64,000 nt of DNA from Cryptosporangium aurantiacum (GCF_900143005.1 NZ_FRCS01000015.1:62001-126000), one strand, 5' to 3'; shown: positions 1 through 9,163, counted from the first letter of the stretch. Made by a program: numbers and translations. The notes: generated from the letters alone by a model not told the origin.

Positions 1-1
1 C

Positions 2-1705
2 TGGGGTGTGGCCGACCGGGTCCATCTCCGGCAGAGCGTCCCGTCGGTCGGCCGGTTGCTCGCCGGTGCGGACGCCGTGGCGGTGCTCACCCGCCCGGAC
101 GGTCCGCGCACGCCCGGCCGCGAGGGTTTTGGTCTCACCGCGCTGGAAGCCCAGCTGGCAGGCGTCCCGGTGATCGCGGTCGACGACGGCGGGCCGGTCG
201 CCCGGCGGATCGGACCGCAGCCGTTGGGCTCGGTCAGCCGGTCAGCGGGGATCCTGGTGCCGCCCGCCGACCCGGCCGAGGTCGCGGGTGCGCTGGCCGC
301 GCTGGACGACGCCGAGGTCCGGGCGGCGCTCGGCGCCGAGGGCCACCGGCGGTCGGCCCACCACCCGGACGCGGTGACCCAGGCCGCCCGGTTCGCCGCG
401 CTGCTCGCCGAGGTCGCGCGCCGGCCGGGCGCCGGGCTGTGCCGAGTCTCGGCACCGGCGATCAGCGTGGTCAGCCCGGTGCTCGACGAGGCACCGGTGA
501 TCGACGGCCTGATCGGCACGCTCGCCGCCCAGCTCGGCCCGGACGACGAGTACGTGCTGGTCGACGGCGGGTCGACGGACGGCACCGCGGAGCGCATCGC
601 GGCGTGGCACGCCGAGGACCGGCGGATCCGGCTGGTGCGCCACGGCGGCGGGACGATCGGCTTCAGCCGCAACCGCGGGGTGGAGGCGGCACGGCACGAG
701 TTCATCGCCTGCACCGACGCCGGCTGCACACCGTCGGCGACCTGGCTGGACGGGTTCCGGGCCGCCGCCGCGGAAACCACCGCGGCGGCACGGCGGCTCG
801 GGGAGAACCCGGCCGAGTTCCCGATCGAGTTGTACGTCGGCGTGTACTCGGCCGCGGTGCGCGCCGGGCGCTGGTTCGAGCCCGCGATGGCGGCGATGAA
901 CTGGCCGGACCCGGAGGAACTGCGGCGGCGGACCGCGCTGCGCGCGCTCTACGGGCGGCTGTTCGGCCGGTCGTTCTCCGCGTCCCGCGTCGACGGGCGG
1001 TCGGTCGGGTTCACCCGGGATGTCTGGGCGGCCGCCGGTGGGTTCCCGGAGGACCTGCGGACGGCCGAGGACGAGGCGTTCGGCCGCGCCGTGCGGGCCG
1101 TCGGCGCCCGTACCGCGCTGACCCTGGACGCCGCCGTGACGTGGTACCAGCGCGTGGGCGTCCGGGCCGCGTTCGCGCAGTTCCGGGGCTACGGGCGGGG
1201 CGGTGGCACCGGCCGGTCGGGCGCGCTGCTGCAGCGCGACGCGATCCGCTTGGGCGGTTACCTGGGCGCGACGGCGGCGATCGTCTGGGGCGGGACACCC
1301 GGCCGCGTGCTGGCGGCCGCGGGTGCTGCGGCGTACTTCTCGCTTCCGGTCGCGCGGGTGCTGCGACGGGGTCAGTCGCCGCTGGTGCTGCCGCTGGTGC
1401 CGGTGGCTGCGGTGCTCAAGGACGGGGCCAAGCTGGTCGGCACCGCCGAGGCACTGCTGGCGTCTCTCACCGCCCGCGACCTCGCCACGTGGACGCCAGG
1501 GCGCCACGACGCCCCTCCCCGTCCGACGCCTGAGACCGCCCCGCCCGGCTACCGGCCACGCCACCGAGCCGACGCCCGGCCCGGCGCGACGGCGCAGCAC
1601 CTGGTCACCGCACACACCGCCCACCGGCATGTCGTCGAAGGGCAGGTCGTCGCGGAGGGCCGGGTGCCTGCGGCGGCCGGGCAGGTCGCTGAGGCGGAGA
1701 CGTGA
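2..1705 (+). CDS. Glycosyltransferase, GT4-GT2 fusion (5' end outside window)
   Basis: The frame is open from the first bases of the window, so the N-terminus is missing. The first ~135 visible residues are the C-terminal half of a GT-B, GT4-type glycosyltransferase, with the E-x7-E pattern in EGFGLTALE that contacts the nucleotide sugar. A GT-A, GT2-type domain follows: ISVVSPVLDE, then VDGGSTDGT, a TDAGC segment where a DxD metal site is expected, and TAEDEAF. A hydrophobic stretch around residue 415-460 may touch the membrane; the last ~65 residues are Pro/Ala/His-rich and unlike a GT. It probably adds two successive sugars to a lipid-linked oligosaccharide. The TGA stop overlaps the GTG of the next gene by 4 nt, indicating an operon with the Wzy- and Wzx-like genes. 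The fusion could be better defined with the missing upstream sequence. Confidence 0.85.
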   Translation, partial: WGVADRVHLRQSVPSVGRLLAGADAVAVLTRPDGPRTPGREGFGLTALEAQLAGVPVIAVDDGGPVARRIGPQPLGSVSRSAGILVPPADPAEVAGALAALDDAEVRAALGAEGHRRSAHHPDAVTQAARFAALLAEVARRPGAGLCRVSAPAISVVSPVLDEAPVIDGLIGTLAAQLGPDDEYVLVDGGSTDGTAERIAAWHAEDRRIRLVRHGGGTIGFSRNRGVEAARHEFIACTDAGCTPSATWLDGFRAAAAETTAAARRLGENPAEFPIELYVGVYSAAVRAGRWFEPAMAAMNWPDPEELRRRTALRALYGRLFGRSFSASRVDGRSVGFTRDVWAAAGGFPEDLRTAEDEAFGRAVRAVGARTALTLDAAVTWYQRVGVRAAFAQFRGYGRGGGTGRSGALLQRDAIRLGGYLGATAAIVWGGTPGRVLAAAGAAAYFSLPVARVLRRGQSPLVLPLVPVAAVLKDGAKLVGTAEALLASLTARDLATWTPGRHDAPPRPTPETAPPGYRPRHRADARPGATAQHLVTAHTAHRHVVEGQVVAEGRVPAAAGQVAEAET

Positions 1706-3048
1706 GCGCACCGCCGGCGCAGAGCCGAGCCGTCCGCGGCGCCCCGGCAGCCACCGTTGCCCGGGGCGACCTGGTGCCGCTCTGCGCGGTGGCACTCGTC
1801 TTCGCCGGCCCCGCCGTCGGTGACCGGCCCGTTCCCGGTGGCGGCGGTGACCTGCAGGTCGTCCACGTCGTCTGCGTGACCGCGATCGCCGTCACCGCGC
1901 TCTGGGCGCTCGCCGGGCGACTCCCGATCCAGGCCGCGCTGAGCAGACGCGAGATCCGCCCGCCGCTCTGGTTCGGGCTGGGCCTGGTCGCCGCGGCCGC
2001 CGCCGCCACGCTCGTCGCGGTCAACCAGTTCCGCGGGCTGAAGGTCACCGCCACCTACGCCGCCGGGTGGTTGCTGCTGGTGGCGGTGCTGCTGGTCGCG
2101 ACGTCCCCCGGTCGGCTGCGGACGCTCGTCGGCACCGCGGTCGTCGGCTCGCTGACCGTCACGCTCCCGATCCTGAGCCAGGCCGAGCGCTTGAAACCGG
2201 TCTACGGCGGCGCGGTGGTCCGCAACCGGGCACAGTCGATCTTCGCCGACCCCAACCAGTTCGGGTGCTACGCGGCGCTGATCGTCCTGCTCGCGGTCGG
2301 CTGGTTCATCGCAGCGCCGAGCCGCTGGGAGCGGGCGCTCGCCCTGGCCGGTGGGTCGGGGGCGGCGGCCGCGCTGGTGCTGTCGCTGAGCCGCGGCGCC
2401 TGGCTCGGCACCGCGGCGGGGCTCGTGGTGGCGGCGGTGCTGCACCCGGCGGTGCGGCGGGCGCTGATGACCGCGGCGGCGCTCGGGGCGACGCTCGTGG
2501 CCGCCGGGGTGCTGCTCACGTTCACGGGTCCGGCCGAGGTGCGCGGTGGCCCGGCGGCCGGCGTCGTCGAGGTGGTGGTGGACCGGCTCGCGGTGATCGA
2601 CGACCGCGCCGCGAACCCGCACGACGTCCGGCCGATCACGTGGCGGGAAGCCGTGCGCCAGTTCAGCACGCACCCGGTCCTCGGCAACGGGCCCGGGTCG
2701 TTCAGCACGCTCGCGGCGGAGTCCCCGTCGGTCATCCAGTTCGCGCCGCGGCTGCACGCGCACAACGCGCTGCTGCACCTCGGCGCGGAGACCGGCGTCG
2801 TCGGGCTGTTCGCCGGGGTGGGGTTCGCCGCCGGCTGCGGTCTCGCGGCCGTGGTGACGGCCCGCCGCCTGCGCCGCACGGCGGTCACCGCGGAACGCCG
2901 GACGTTGGGTCTGGTCGTCGGCGCGACCGGCGCGCTCGTCGCGCTGTCGGTGCACCTGATGGTCGACTATCCGATCCGTAACCCGGTGCTGATGGTCACC
3001 GCGTGGTCGGTGGCCGGCCTGCTGCTGGCCGCCGGTGCACGCCGATGA
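1702..3048 (+). CDS. O-antigen ligase/polymerase-family membrane protein (Wzy-like)
   Basis: This 448-residue protein is almost entirely hydrophobic, with roughly ten membrane helices. Hallmarks of the Wzy/WaaL (O-antigen ligase, Wzy_C) family are visible: RAQSIFADPNQFG, LSRGAWLG, a long non-membrane loop ending in HPVLGNGPGSF, and HAHNALLHLGAETGVVGL. Such proteins polymerise or ligate lipid-linked sugar repeat units on the outer face of the cytoplasmic membrane. GTG start overlaps the upstream stop (GTGA), and its own TGA overlaps the following ATG. Context (glycosyltransferase before, flippase after) supports a Wzx/Wzy-type surface polysaccharide route. Whether it acts as polymerase or ligase cannot be told from sequence. 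Confidence 0.85.
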   Translation: MSAPPAQSRAVRGAPAATVARGDLVPLCAVALVFAGPAVGDRPVPGGGGDLQVVHVVCVTAIAVTALWALAGRLPIQAALSRREIRPPLWFGLGLVAAAAAATLVAVNQFRGLKVTATYAAGWLLLVAVLLVATSPGRLRTLVGTAVVGSLTVTLPILSQAERLKPVYGGAVVRNRAQSIFADPNQFGCYAALIVLLAVGWFIAAPSRWERALALAGGSGAAAALVLSLSRGAWLGTAAGLVVAAVLHPAVRRALMTAAALGATLVAAGVLLTFTGPAEVRGGPAAGVVEVVVDRLAVIDDRAANPHDVRPITWREAVRQFSTHPVLGNGPGSFSTLAAESPSVIQFAPRLHAHNALLHLGAETGVVGLFAGVGFAAGCGLAAVVTARRLRRTAVTAERRTLGLVVGATGALVALSVHLMVDYPIRNPVLMVTAWSVAGLLLAAGARR

Positions 3049-4811
3049 CCTCGCTCCCCACCCGGCCGCCGTCCACCGGCACCGAGGACGCCCAGCGCAG
3101 CGCCGAGCTCCGCGGGATCGCCAGGGCCGGCACGATCAGCCTGATCGGGTCGGCGGCCTCGGCCCTCCTCGGGTTCATCCTGGTCGTTCAGGTGAGCCGG
3201 GGGCTGGGCGCGGCGGGCGCCGGGGCGTTCTCGGTGGTCGTCGCGGTCGCGATGACGCTGGCGGTGGTCGGCCGGTTCGGCACCGACACCGCGCTCGTGC
3301 GGATGGCGCCCCGGTTCCGCGCGCTGGGCCGCACCCGTGACATCAGCGCCGCCGCGGTGGCCGCGTTGGCCCCGGTCTTCGTCGGCACGACGCTGCTCGC
3401 AGTGGCGGCCTGGTGGGCGGCTCCGCAGCTGGTCCACGCGGTGTTCGAACAGCCGGCCCCACCCGGGGCGGTGTGGCTGATCCGGGTCGGCGTGGCCACG
3501 GTGCCGCTGGCCGCGACCGGGTACGTCGCGCTGGCCGTCACCCGCGGACTGGGCAGCGTCGTCCCGCTCACGCTGGTCGAGAGCATCACGAAGCCCGCGC
3601 TGCGCTGCGTGTTCGTCGGGGTGGCGGTGGCGGCCGCGCACCAGCAGTGGCCCGCCGCGCAGCTGTCGGCCGGGCCGGTGCTGTGGACGACCGTGGCCTG
3701 GGCCGTCCCGACGCTGCTCGGTGGCGTCTGGTCGGCGGTCCTGGCCCACCGCGCCCTCCGCGAGGTCCGCGCCGAACTGCCCACGCCCGACGGCGCGAAC
3801 GGCCCGGCGCACGCGCCCGACAACCCCGCGAACGCCGCGGGCGGCCCCAGCGGCGCCGCCGCCACATGGCGGGAGCTGTGGTGTTTCGCCACGCCGCGCG
3901 CCGCCGCCTCCGCCTGCGAGATCGCGGGCATGCACGCCGGCCTCATCCTGGTCAGCGCGCTCGCCGGGGTCGCCGACGCCGGGGTCTACAACGCCGCGCT
4001 CCGGCTCGCGCTAGCCGGGACGCTGGCCCTGCAGGCGCTCCGGCTGGCGATCGCCCCGACACTGGCTCGGCTGCTCACGGTCGGCGACCTGGCCGGCGTC
4101 GAACACCTGCACCGCACCGCCGCGGTCTGGATCACCGTCGTCTCGTTCCCGCTCTACCTGGTCTTCGCGGTCTGGCCGACCGAGGTCCTGCGGCTCTTCG
4201 GCCCCGGGTTCTCGGCGGGCGGTCCGGCGCTGGCGCTGCTGGCCGCGGGCACGCTGGTCAACTTGGCGACCGGGCCGGTCTCCACGCTGCTGCTGATGAG
4301 CGGCCGGTCGACGTTCACGCTCGCCGTCACCGCCACGTCACTGACCTGCGGAATCGCACTCGCCGTGCTGCTGATCCCGCAGTACGGCGTCACCGGTGCC
4401 GCGCTCGCCAAGGCGGCGGCCGTGGTCGGTGAGAACCTCGCGGTCACGCTGATCGTGCGCGGCACGGTCGGCGTCCGGACGCTCTCCCGCCCGCTGTTCC
4501 GTGCCGCGTTCGCCGGCGTCGCGTGCTTCGTGTTCCCGGCGCTGGCGTACGACCTCGCGACCGGACACCCGGTGCCGGACTTCCGGGCGGCGATCATCCT
4601 CGTCCTCCTCGGCAGCGCGGCCTACCTCGTGCTGCTCCGGCGGTGGCGGACCGAGTTCGCGCTCGCCGATCTCGCCGCCGCACTCCCCACCCACCGACTG
4701 CGGCTGCCCGGCGTCCGACGACGCCGCCCGGCTGAGCCGGAACGTCCGGTCGAGCCGCCACCGCGCCGGACCGACACCCCTCCGTCCGCTGCGAGCAAGG
4801 AGTTCCGATGA
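3045..4811 (+). CDS. Polysaccharide flippase, MOP/Wzx-like
   Basis: The 588-residue product has about 14 predicted membrane helices and looks like the MATE/Wzx-type multidrug/oligosaccharidyl-lipid/polysaccharide superfamily: LRGIARAGTISLIGSAASA at the start, and a second half beginning WRELWCFATPRAAAS after a Pro/Ala/Gly-rich cytoplasmic loop (~245-275). It likely flips a lipid-linked oligosaccharide across the membrane for the neighbouring Wzy-like protein. Start chosen at the ATG that overlaps the upstream TGA (ATGA) rather than an earlier in-frame GTG. The C-terminal ~45 residues are Arg/Pro-rich and probably cytoplasmic. Its stop overlaps the sulfotransferase ATG. Confidence 0.85.
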   Translation: MTSLPTRPPSTGTEDAQRSAELRGIARAGTISLIGSAASALLGFILVVQVSRGLGAAGAGAFSVVVAVAMTLAVVGRFGTDTALVRMAPRFRALGRTRDISAAAVAALAPVFVGTTLLAVAAWWAAPQLVHAVFEQPAPPGAVWLIRVGVATVPLAATGYVALAVTRGLGSVVPLTLVESITKPALRCVFVGVAVAAAHQQWPAAQLSAGPVLWTTVAWAVPTLLGGVWSAVLAHRALREVRAELPTPDGANGPAHAPDNPANAAGGPSGAAATWRELWCFATPRAAASACEIAGMHAGLILVSALAGVADAGVYNAALRLALAGTLALQALRLAIAPTLARLLTVGDLAGVEHLHRTAAVWITVVSFPLYLVFAVWPTEVLRLFGPGFSAGGPALALLAAGTLVNLATGPVSTLLLMSGRSTFTLAVTATSLTCGIALAVLLIPQYGVTGAALAKAAAVVGENLAVTLIVRGTVGVRTLSRPLFRAAFAGVACFVFPALAYDLATGHPVPDFRAAIILVLLGSAAYLVLLRRWRTEFALADLAAALPTHRLRLPGVRRRRPAEPERPVEPPPRRTDTPPSAASKEFR

Positions 4812-5794
4812 ATCCTCCGAGCATCCCTGACGTCGAGCGACCCCAGCAGTCACCGGTCGAAAAGAGTTCGTTGAGCATGCTTCGCCACGTCGAGGTGCCG
4901 GATCCGCTGCGCGCGGCCAAACGCCGGGTGCCCCGTCCGGTGAAGCGGGTGATCCGCCGCGCGGTGCGCCGCTACGGCGAGCACACCGCCGACCAGCGCA
5001 CGCTGCCCGACTTCCTGATCATCGGCACCAAGCGCGGTGGCACCACGTCGGTCTGGAACTGGCTGGTGCGGCACCCCAACGTCGCGCCGATGTTCCCGGC
5101 GCTGCAGCAGATCAAGAGCCCGCACTACTTCGACATCCACTACCACCGCGGCGAACGCTGGTACCGCTCGCACTTCCCGAGCCGGGCCGCGCTCGACCGG
5201 GCCGCCCAGCGCAGCGGCATCCGGCCGCTGACCGGCGAGGCCAGCCCGTACTACCTGTTCCACCCGCTGGCACCGGAGCGCGTGCAGCACACCGTTCCCA
5301 AGGCGCGGCTGGTCGCGCTGCTCCGCAATCCGGTCGACCGCGCGTACTCGAACTACTGGGAGCGGCGCGGCTCCAACGCCGAGTGCCTGCCCACGTTCGA
5401 GGCCGCGATCGACGCCGAAGAGGAGCGGCTGCGCGGCCAGACCGAGCGGATCCTCGCCGACCCGGACTACTACTCCTACCACCACGACTGGCACAGCTAC
5501 CTGGCCCGCGGCCGGTACGTCGAGCAGGTGGCCCGGTGGCTCGAACGGTTCGGCCGGGCGCAGCTGCTGGTCATGCCGTTCGAGGACCTCCGCAAGGACC
5601 CGATCGAGGCCTACCGGACCGTCCAGGAGTTCCTCAGCCTGCCCGTCGTCGAGCCGCCCCGGCTGCCACACCACAACAAGCTGCCGGCTCCGCCGATGGC
5701 GGCGGCGACCAGGGAGCGGCTCGTCGAGTACTACCGCCCGTTCAACGCCCGCCTGACCGAACTGCTCGGCACTCCCTTCGACTGGGACCGCTGA
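4808..5794 (+). CDS. Sulfotransferase-domain protein
   Basis: This 328-residue cytoplasmic protein has both PAPS-binding signatures of the P-loop sulfotransferase family: the 5'-phosphosulfate loop FLIIGTKRGGTTSVWNWL (~residues 62-79) and the 3'-phosphate segment RLVALLRNPVDRAYSNYW. The ending HNKLPAPPM...YYRPFNARL is typical of heparan-sulfate-like and bacterial carbohydrate sulfotransferases. Translationally coupled to the flippase gene (ATGA overlap). The neighbourhood suggests it transfers sulfate from PAPS to a sugar of the polysaccharide made here; cysQ, which clears the by-product PAP, lies 1.9 kb away on the other strand. The acceptor is unknown. Confidence 0.88.
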   Translation: MNPPSIPDVERPQQSPVEKSSLSMLRHVEVPDPLRAAKRRVPRPVKRVIRRAVRRYGEHTADQRTLPDFLIIGTKRGGTTSVWNWLVRHPNVAPMFPALQQIKSPHYFDIHYHRGERWYRSHFPSRAALDRAAQRSGIRPLTGEASPYYLFHPLAPERVQHTVPKARLVALLRNPVDRAYSNYWERRGSNAECLPTFEAAIDAEEERLRGQTERILADPDYYSYHHDWHSYLARGRYVEQVARWLERFGRAQLLVMPFEDLRKDPIEAYRTVQEFLSLPVVEPPRLPHHNKLPAPPMAAATRERLVEYYRPFNARLTELLGTPFDWDR

Positions 5795-5843
5795 GCCCGT
5801 CAGCAGCCGGTCGAACCCGATCGGCGGACTCCCGAGGAGAAAC

Positions 5844-7631
5844 GTGCGCCAGGACCCCCATTCGACTCAATCCCGCCGCCCGCGTCTCGGACGCGCCGCC
5901 ACGGCGCTCACGCTGCTCGGCGCCGCGATCGGACTGTCCCCCGCGGCGCCGGCGCCCGCGACCGTCAGCGCCGCGGGCACCGCGTCCACCCGCGTCTTCA
6001 CCGCGGACGCCCAGCCCACCTGGCAGACGAACGGAACCGTGTGGGCGGTCACCCACGTCGCCGGGGTGATCTACATCGGCGGCAGCTTCTCGACCGTCCG
6101 CCCGCCCGGCGCGGCACCCGGCACCCGGGAGGTCGCCAGGGACAACCTGGCCGCGTTCGACGCCCGCACCGGGAACTTGCTGCCGCTCTCCCACCGGTTC
6201 GCCTCGCCGCAGCACACGTTCGGCGAGTCGAAGCCGGACGTGTCCTGCGACGTCGACTGGGACGCTCAGACCTACACCTGCGACACGATCTACCGGATCA
6301 AGGCGTCGCCAGACGGTTCGGCGATCTACGTGGCCGGCGACTTCACCACCGTGGACGGTCAGGCACGAAGCAAGATCGCCGCGTTCCCCACCGCGAACGC
6401 GACCCGGGTCAACCCGTCGCTGGATCCCGGCTTCGTCCCGACCGGCGTCAACTCCCGCGTCCGCGCCCTCGCGGTCGGGTCGAGCGCGGTCTACGCCGGT
6501 GGCCTCTTCACCCAGGCCGGCGGTCAGGCGCGGGAGCGCGTCGCCGCGTTCGACCGGCGTACCGGCGGGGTGACCGCGTTCAACGCGAACGCGGACGGCG
6601 AGGTGATCGCGATCTCGCTGTCCGCCGACGAGACGCGGCTGGTCGTCGGCGGCAACTACAACACGCTGAACGGCGTCGCCCAGCACGCGCTCGGCGCGGT
6701 CAGCCCCACCACCGGCCAGAGCACGGCCTGGGCCTGGCGTGGCGTCCCCCGCACGTCGTACATCACCGACATGACCGCGGACAGCAACGCTGTCTACCTG
6801 ACGGCCAACGGCGAGGGGACGTGGGACGGGCGGGCCGCGGTCGACCCGCAGACCGGCAAGCTTCTCTGGTTCGACAGCTGCCTCGGCGCGTCGTGGGCGG
6901 TGGCGCTGCACGGCGACCTGCTCTACACCGGATCACACGCGCACAACTGCAACGACACCGACGGCGGCTTCCCGGAGCAGGCCACCGACCAGGCCGAGCC
7001 GCGCTACTACCGCCTGCTGGCGCAGACCACCCGTGGGAACAGCACGACGATCCAGTACTGGTTCCCGTCGACGAACGGCGGTGACCCGAACATCCCGGCG
7101 ACCCGGTCGCCGTCGAAGCTGGGGCCACGCGCGATGGCCAGCGACGGCCGGTCGCTCTGGGTCGGCGGCCAGTTCACGACCGTCAACAACGTGCCGCAGC
7201 AGGGCCTGACCCGGTTCACGCTCACCGCGCGGTCGAAGGCACCGTCGACGCCGGCCGCGCCGACCGTCCAGAACAGCGGGCAGAACCAGGTGACGGTCAC
7301 CTGGCGCGGGGTCGAAGACCTGGACGACCCGACCGTGACGTACCAGGTCTACCGCGGCTCGACGCTGGTCTACCGGGGCCGCGCGTCGGCCAAGCCGTGG
7401 GAGACGTCGAAGAGTTACTCGTTCACCGACCGCGGTCTCACCGCGGGCACGACCGTGCGCTACACGGTCCGCGCGGTCGACGCCCGCGGTACCGCGGGCG
7501 CGTTCTCCCCGGCGGCCACCGCGACCGTCGGCCGGAGCGTGGAGCCCGCCGAGGACTGGTCCGACCCGTGGAGCGGGGGCTGGAACCAGCAGGACCCCTG
7601 GTCCGAAACAGACTGGAACTGGGGCTGGTAG
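5844..7631 (+). CDS. Secreted beta-propeller protein with fibronectin type III domain and Trp-rich tail
   Basis: 595 residues. An Arg-rich N-terminus, a hydrophobic core (ALTLLGAAIGLS) and an Ala-rich stretch form a signal peptide. The body carries repeats ending in a GGxFTTV-type strand (YIGGSFSTV, YVAGDFTTVDGQ, YAGGLFTQAGGQ, VVGGNYNTLNG, WVGGQFTTVNN), the pattern of delta-60/DUF5122-type propellers. A fibronectin type III domain follows at ~468-560 (APTVQNSG...TYQVYRG...RYTVRAVDARG). The last 30 residues are strongly enriched in Trp and Asp with DPWS motifs and end in NWGW. GTG start is preceded by GAGGAG at 5834-5839. It closes the polysaccharide operon after a 49-nt gap and may be a surface lectin or structural protein; no catalytic residues were recognised. 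Confidence 0.75.
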   Translation: MRQDPHSTQSRRPRLGRAATALTLLGAAIGLSPAAPAPATVSAAGTASTRVFTADAQPTWQTNGTVWAVTHVAGVIYIGGSFSTVRPPGAAPGTREVARDNLAAFDARTGNLLPLSHRFASPQHTFGESKPDVSCDVDWDAQTYTCDTIYRIKASPDGSAIYVAGDFTTVDGQARSKIAAFPTANATRVNPSLDPGFVPTGVNSRVRALAVGSSAVYAGGLFTQAGGQARERVAAFDRRTGGVTAFNANADGEVIAISLSADETRLVVGGNYNTLNGVAQHALGAVSPTTGQSTAWAWRGVPRTSYITDMTADSNAVYLTANGEGTWDGRAAVDPQTGKLLWFDSCLGASWAVALHGDLLYTGSHAHNCNDTDGGFPEQATDQAEPRYYRLLAQTTRGNSTTIQYWFPSTNGGDPNIPATRSPSKLGPRAMASDGRSLWVGGQFTTVNNVPQQGLTRFTLTARSKAPSTPAAPTVQNSGQNQVTVTWRGVEDLDDPTVTYQVYRGSTLVYRGRASAKPWETSKSYSFTDRGLTAGTTVRYTVRAVDARGTAGAFSPAATATVGRSVEPAEDWSDPWSGGWNQQDPWSETDWNWGW

Positions 7632-7647
7632 GCAGGCCCGATAGCGG

Positions 7648-7673
7648 CGGGGCCCGGCATCTGCCGGGCCCCG
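7648..7673. terminator. Bidirectional terminator hairpin
   Basis: Perfect 12-bp inverted repeat (7648-7659 against 7662-7673) with a 2-nt loop, lying between two convergent stop codons. It fits a shared terminator for the propeller gene and cysQ; there is no real U-tract, as is usual in these GC-rich genomes. Confidence 0.8.
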
Positions 7674-7677
7674 TTCA

Positions 7678-8478
7678 CTATTTGGACGCTGCGATCGCCG
7701 ACAAGATCGGGGTGGCGAGTTCGGGCCGGCAGATCAGCAGGTCAGGCTGGTACGGGTTCGGGTTGTTGTAGCTCAGCGGCGACCCGTCCACCCGGGACGT
7801 GTGCAGACCCGCCCCGCGCGCCACGACCACCGGCGCCGCCGAATCCCACTCGTACTGCCCGCCGTCGTGCAGGTACGCCTCGGCCTGCCCGCGGACGACC
7901 GCCATCGCCTTCGCACCCGCCGAACCCATCGGCAGCAGCTCGGCTCCGAGCTTCTCGGCCACCGCCTCGGCATAGGCGGGCGGACGGCTGCGGCTCACCA
8001 GGATCCGTGGCTTGGCCGCCGCCGGACGCAACTGGGGCGGCTGTTCGCTGGTCAGCGTCGGGCCGAGGCCGGGCAGCGCGACCGCGCCCGCGACCAGCTC
8101 ACCGTCCTCCCAGAGCGCGACGTGGATCGCCCAGTCGTCCCGGTCGAGCTCCGAGTACTCGCGGGTCCCGTCCAGCGGGTCGACGATCCAGACCCGCCGG
8201 GCCGACAGCCGCGCGGCGTCGTCGGCGCCCTCCTCGGAGAGCACCGCGTCAGCGGGCCGGAGCTTGGCCAGGGCCGCGGTCAGAAAGTCGTGGGACCGCC
8301 GGTCGCCGTCGGCCTTCAGCCGGCTCGCGGGCATCGGCTTGCGGGTTCGCAACCGGAGCAGGATCACCCCGGCGTGCGTGGCCAGCAGCCGTGCTAACTC
8401 GACGTCCGAGTCACAGGTCATCCGTACCGCGACGGTATCCGGGAAATCGGGCTCGGAGAGTGTCACCAGGCCCTCCAC
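7678..8478 (-). CDS. cysQ: 3'(2'),5'-bisphosphate nucleotidase (CysQ-type inositol monophosphatase family)
   Basis: 266 residues with the Li-sensitive phosphatase signatures: SEEGADD (first metal-binding acidic site), VWIVDPLDGTREY (DPxDGT metal site) and YEWDSAAPVVVARGAG (WDxAAP). The TREY variant after DGT is typical of CysQ, which hydrolyses PAP/PAPS in sulfate assimilation and sulfation; broader inositol-phosphate activity is possible. GTG 8478 is used here, but GTG 8466, with a GGAGGG just upstream, and ATG 8421 are alternatives; the first ~20 residues are poorly conserved in character. It stands alone, convergent with the propeller gene. A link with the sulfotransferase at 4808 is an inference. 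Confidence 0.9.
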   Translation of the reverse strand: MEGLVTLSEPDFPDTVAVRMTCDSDVELARLLATHAGVILLRLRTRKPMPASRLKADGDRRSHDFLTAALAKLRPADAVLSEEGADDAARLSARRVWIVDPLDGTREYSELDRDDWAIHVALWEDGELVAGAVALPGLGPTLTSEQPPQLRPAAAKPRILVSRSRPPAYAEAVAEKLGAELLPMGSAGAKAMAVVRGQAEAYLHDGGQYEWDSAAPVVVARGAGLHTSRVDGSPLSYNNPNPYQPDLLICRPELATPILSAIAASK

Positions 8479-8668
8479 TCAGTCGGCCGGGCTGCCGTAA
8501 CCACCTGTGTTACCCCCTGACCCCGGTGCCGCTTGCTCGACACCCTGTCTCCTGAAGCCTTGCAGGCTAGGTCGCTGGCAGCCCCGAGGCTAATGGCTCG
8601 ACGCGGAAGTGAACACCGGGACCCGTGCGGGGTTCTGGTCACCCGGACGGATGAGGTCCGCGGTCCGG

Positions 8669-9154
8669 TCATAGCCGGACCCACGACGTCTGCAGCGGTT
8701 TCGCCTGCGGCGACCGCAGCGGTCGCAGCACCACGCTGAACAAGCCGATCGGGACGTCGAACTCGGCGTGTCCCTCGTCGTCGGTGGTGACGCTGAACGT
8801 CGCACCGGCACAGCGCACCTCGGCGGACGCCCGCTGGGCAGGCAACACGTCCATGCTGACCCGCCGTCCGCCACTCCGGTCGGTGACGCGCAGGTCGGCG
8901 CCGCCGTTGCGGTGGCCGAACCGCATCGTCCGGACGGTCGGGTCGGCGGCAGCGCGGCGGTCGTGATCGAGGACCGAGTCGAACATCAGGTCGGCGACGA
9001 GCGTCTCGACCGGGCGAGCGTCGAACGCACGACGTGCGGCGGCGCGCACCGACTCGGGTACGACGTTCACGGGCCCTCCTTCATCCACCCGGACGTCCCA
9101 CGGCCGGGCGTCCTCCTCGGAGGAGTGAGCCCTGCGCAACGGTTCCGGTGACAC
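8669..9154 (-). CDS. Hypothetical protein with possible carboxypeptidase-regulatory-like domain, sigma-factor partner
   Basis: 161 residues, soluble, no membrane segment or signal peptide. The C-terminal part (AGATFSVTTDDEGHAEFDVP then LRPL) resembles a transthyretin/carboxypeptidase-regulatory-like beta sandwich; the N-terminal half is helical and acidic. A strong Shine-Dalgarno AGGAGGT sits before GTG 9154, only 9 nt after the sigma-factor stop, so the two are co-expressed. It has no anti-sigma zinc motif (HxxxCxxC), so calling it an anti-sigma factor would be unjustified. Its link to the sigma factor is by position only. Confidence 0.7.
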   Translation of the reverse strand: MSPEPLRRAHSSEEDARPWDVRVDEGGPVNVVPESVRAAARRAFDARPVETLVADLMFDSVLDHDRRAAADPTVRTMRFGHRNGGADLRVTDRSGGRRVSMDVLPAQRASAEVRCAGATFSVTTDDEGHAEFDVPIGLFSVVLRPLRSPQAKPLQTSWVRL

Positions 9155-9163
9155 TGCTACCTC

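Noticed and set aside
242-1795. Long open frame antisense to the GT4-GT2 gene
   Set aside because: It has poor composition (Arg/Pro/Gly-rich, few hydrophobic segments) and mirrors the third-position GC bias of the real gene on the other strand.
8669-9154. Anti-sigma factor next to the sigma gene
   Set aside because: No HxxxCxxC zinc motif and no membrane helix; only position supports the idea.
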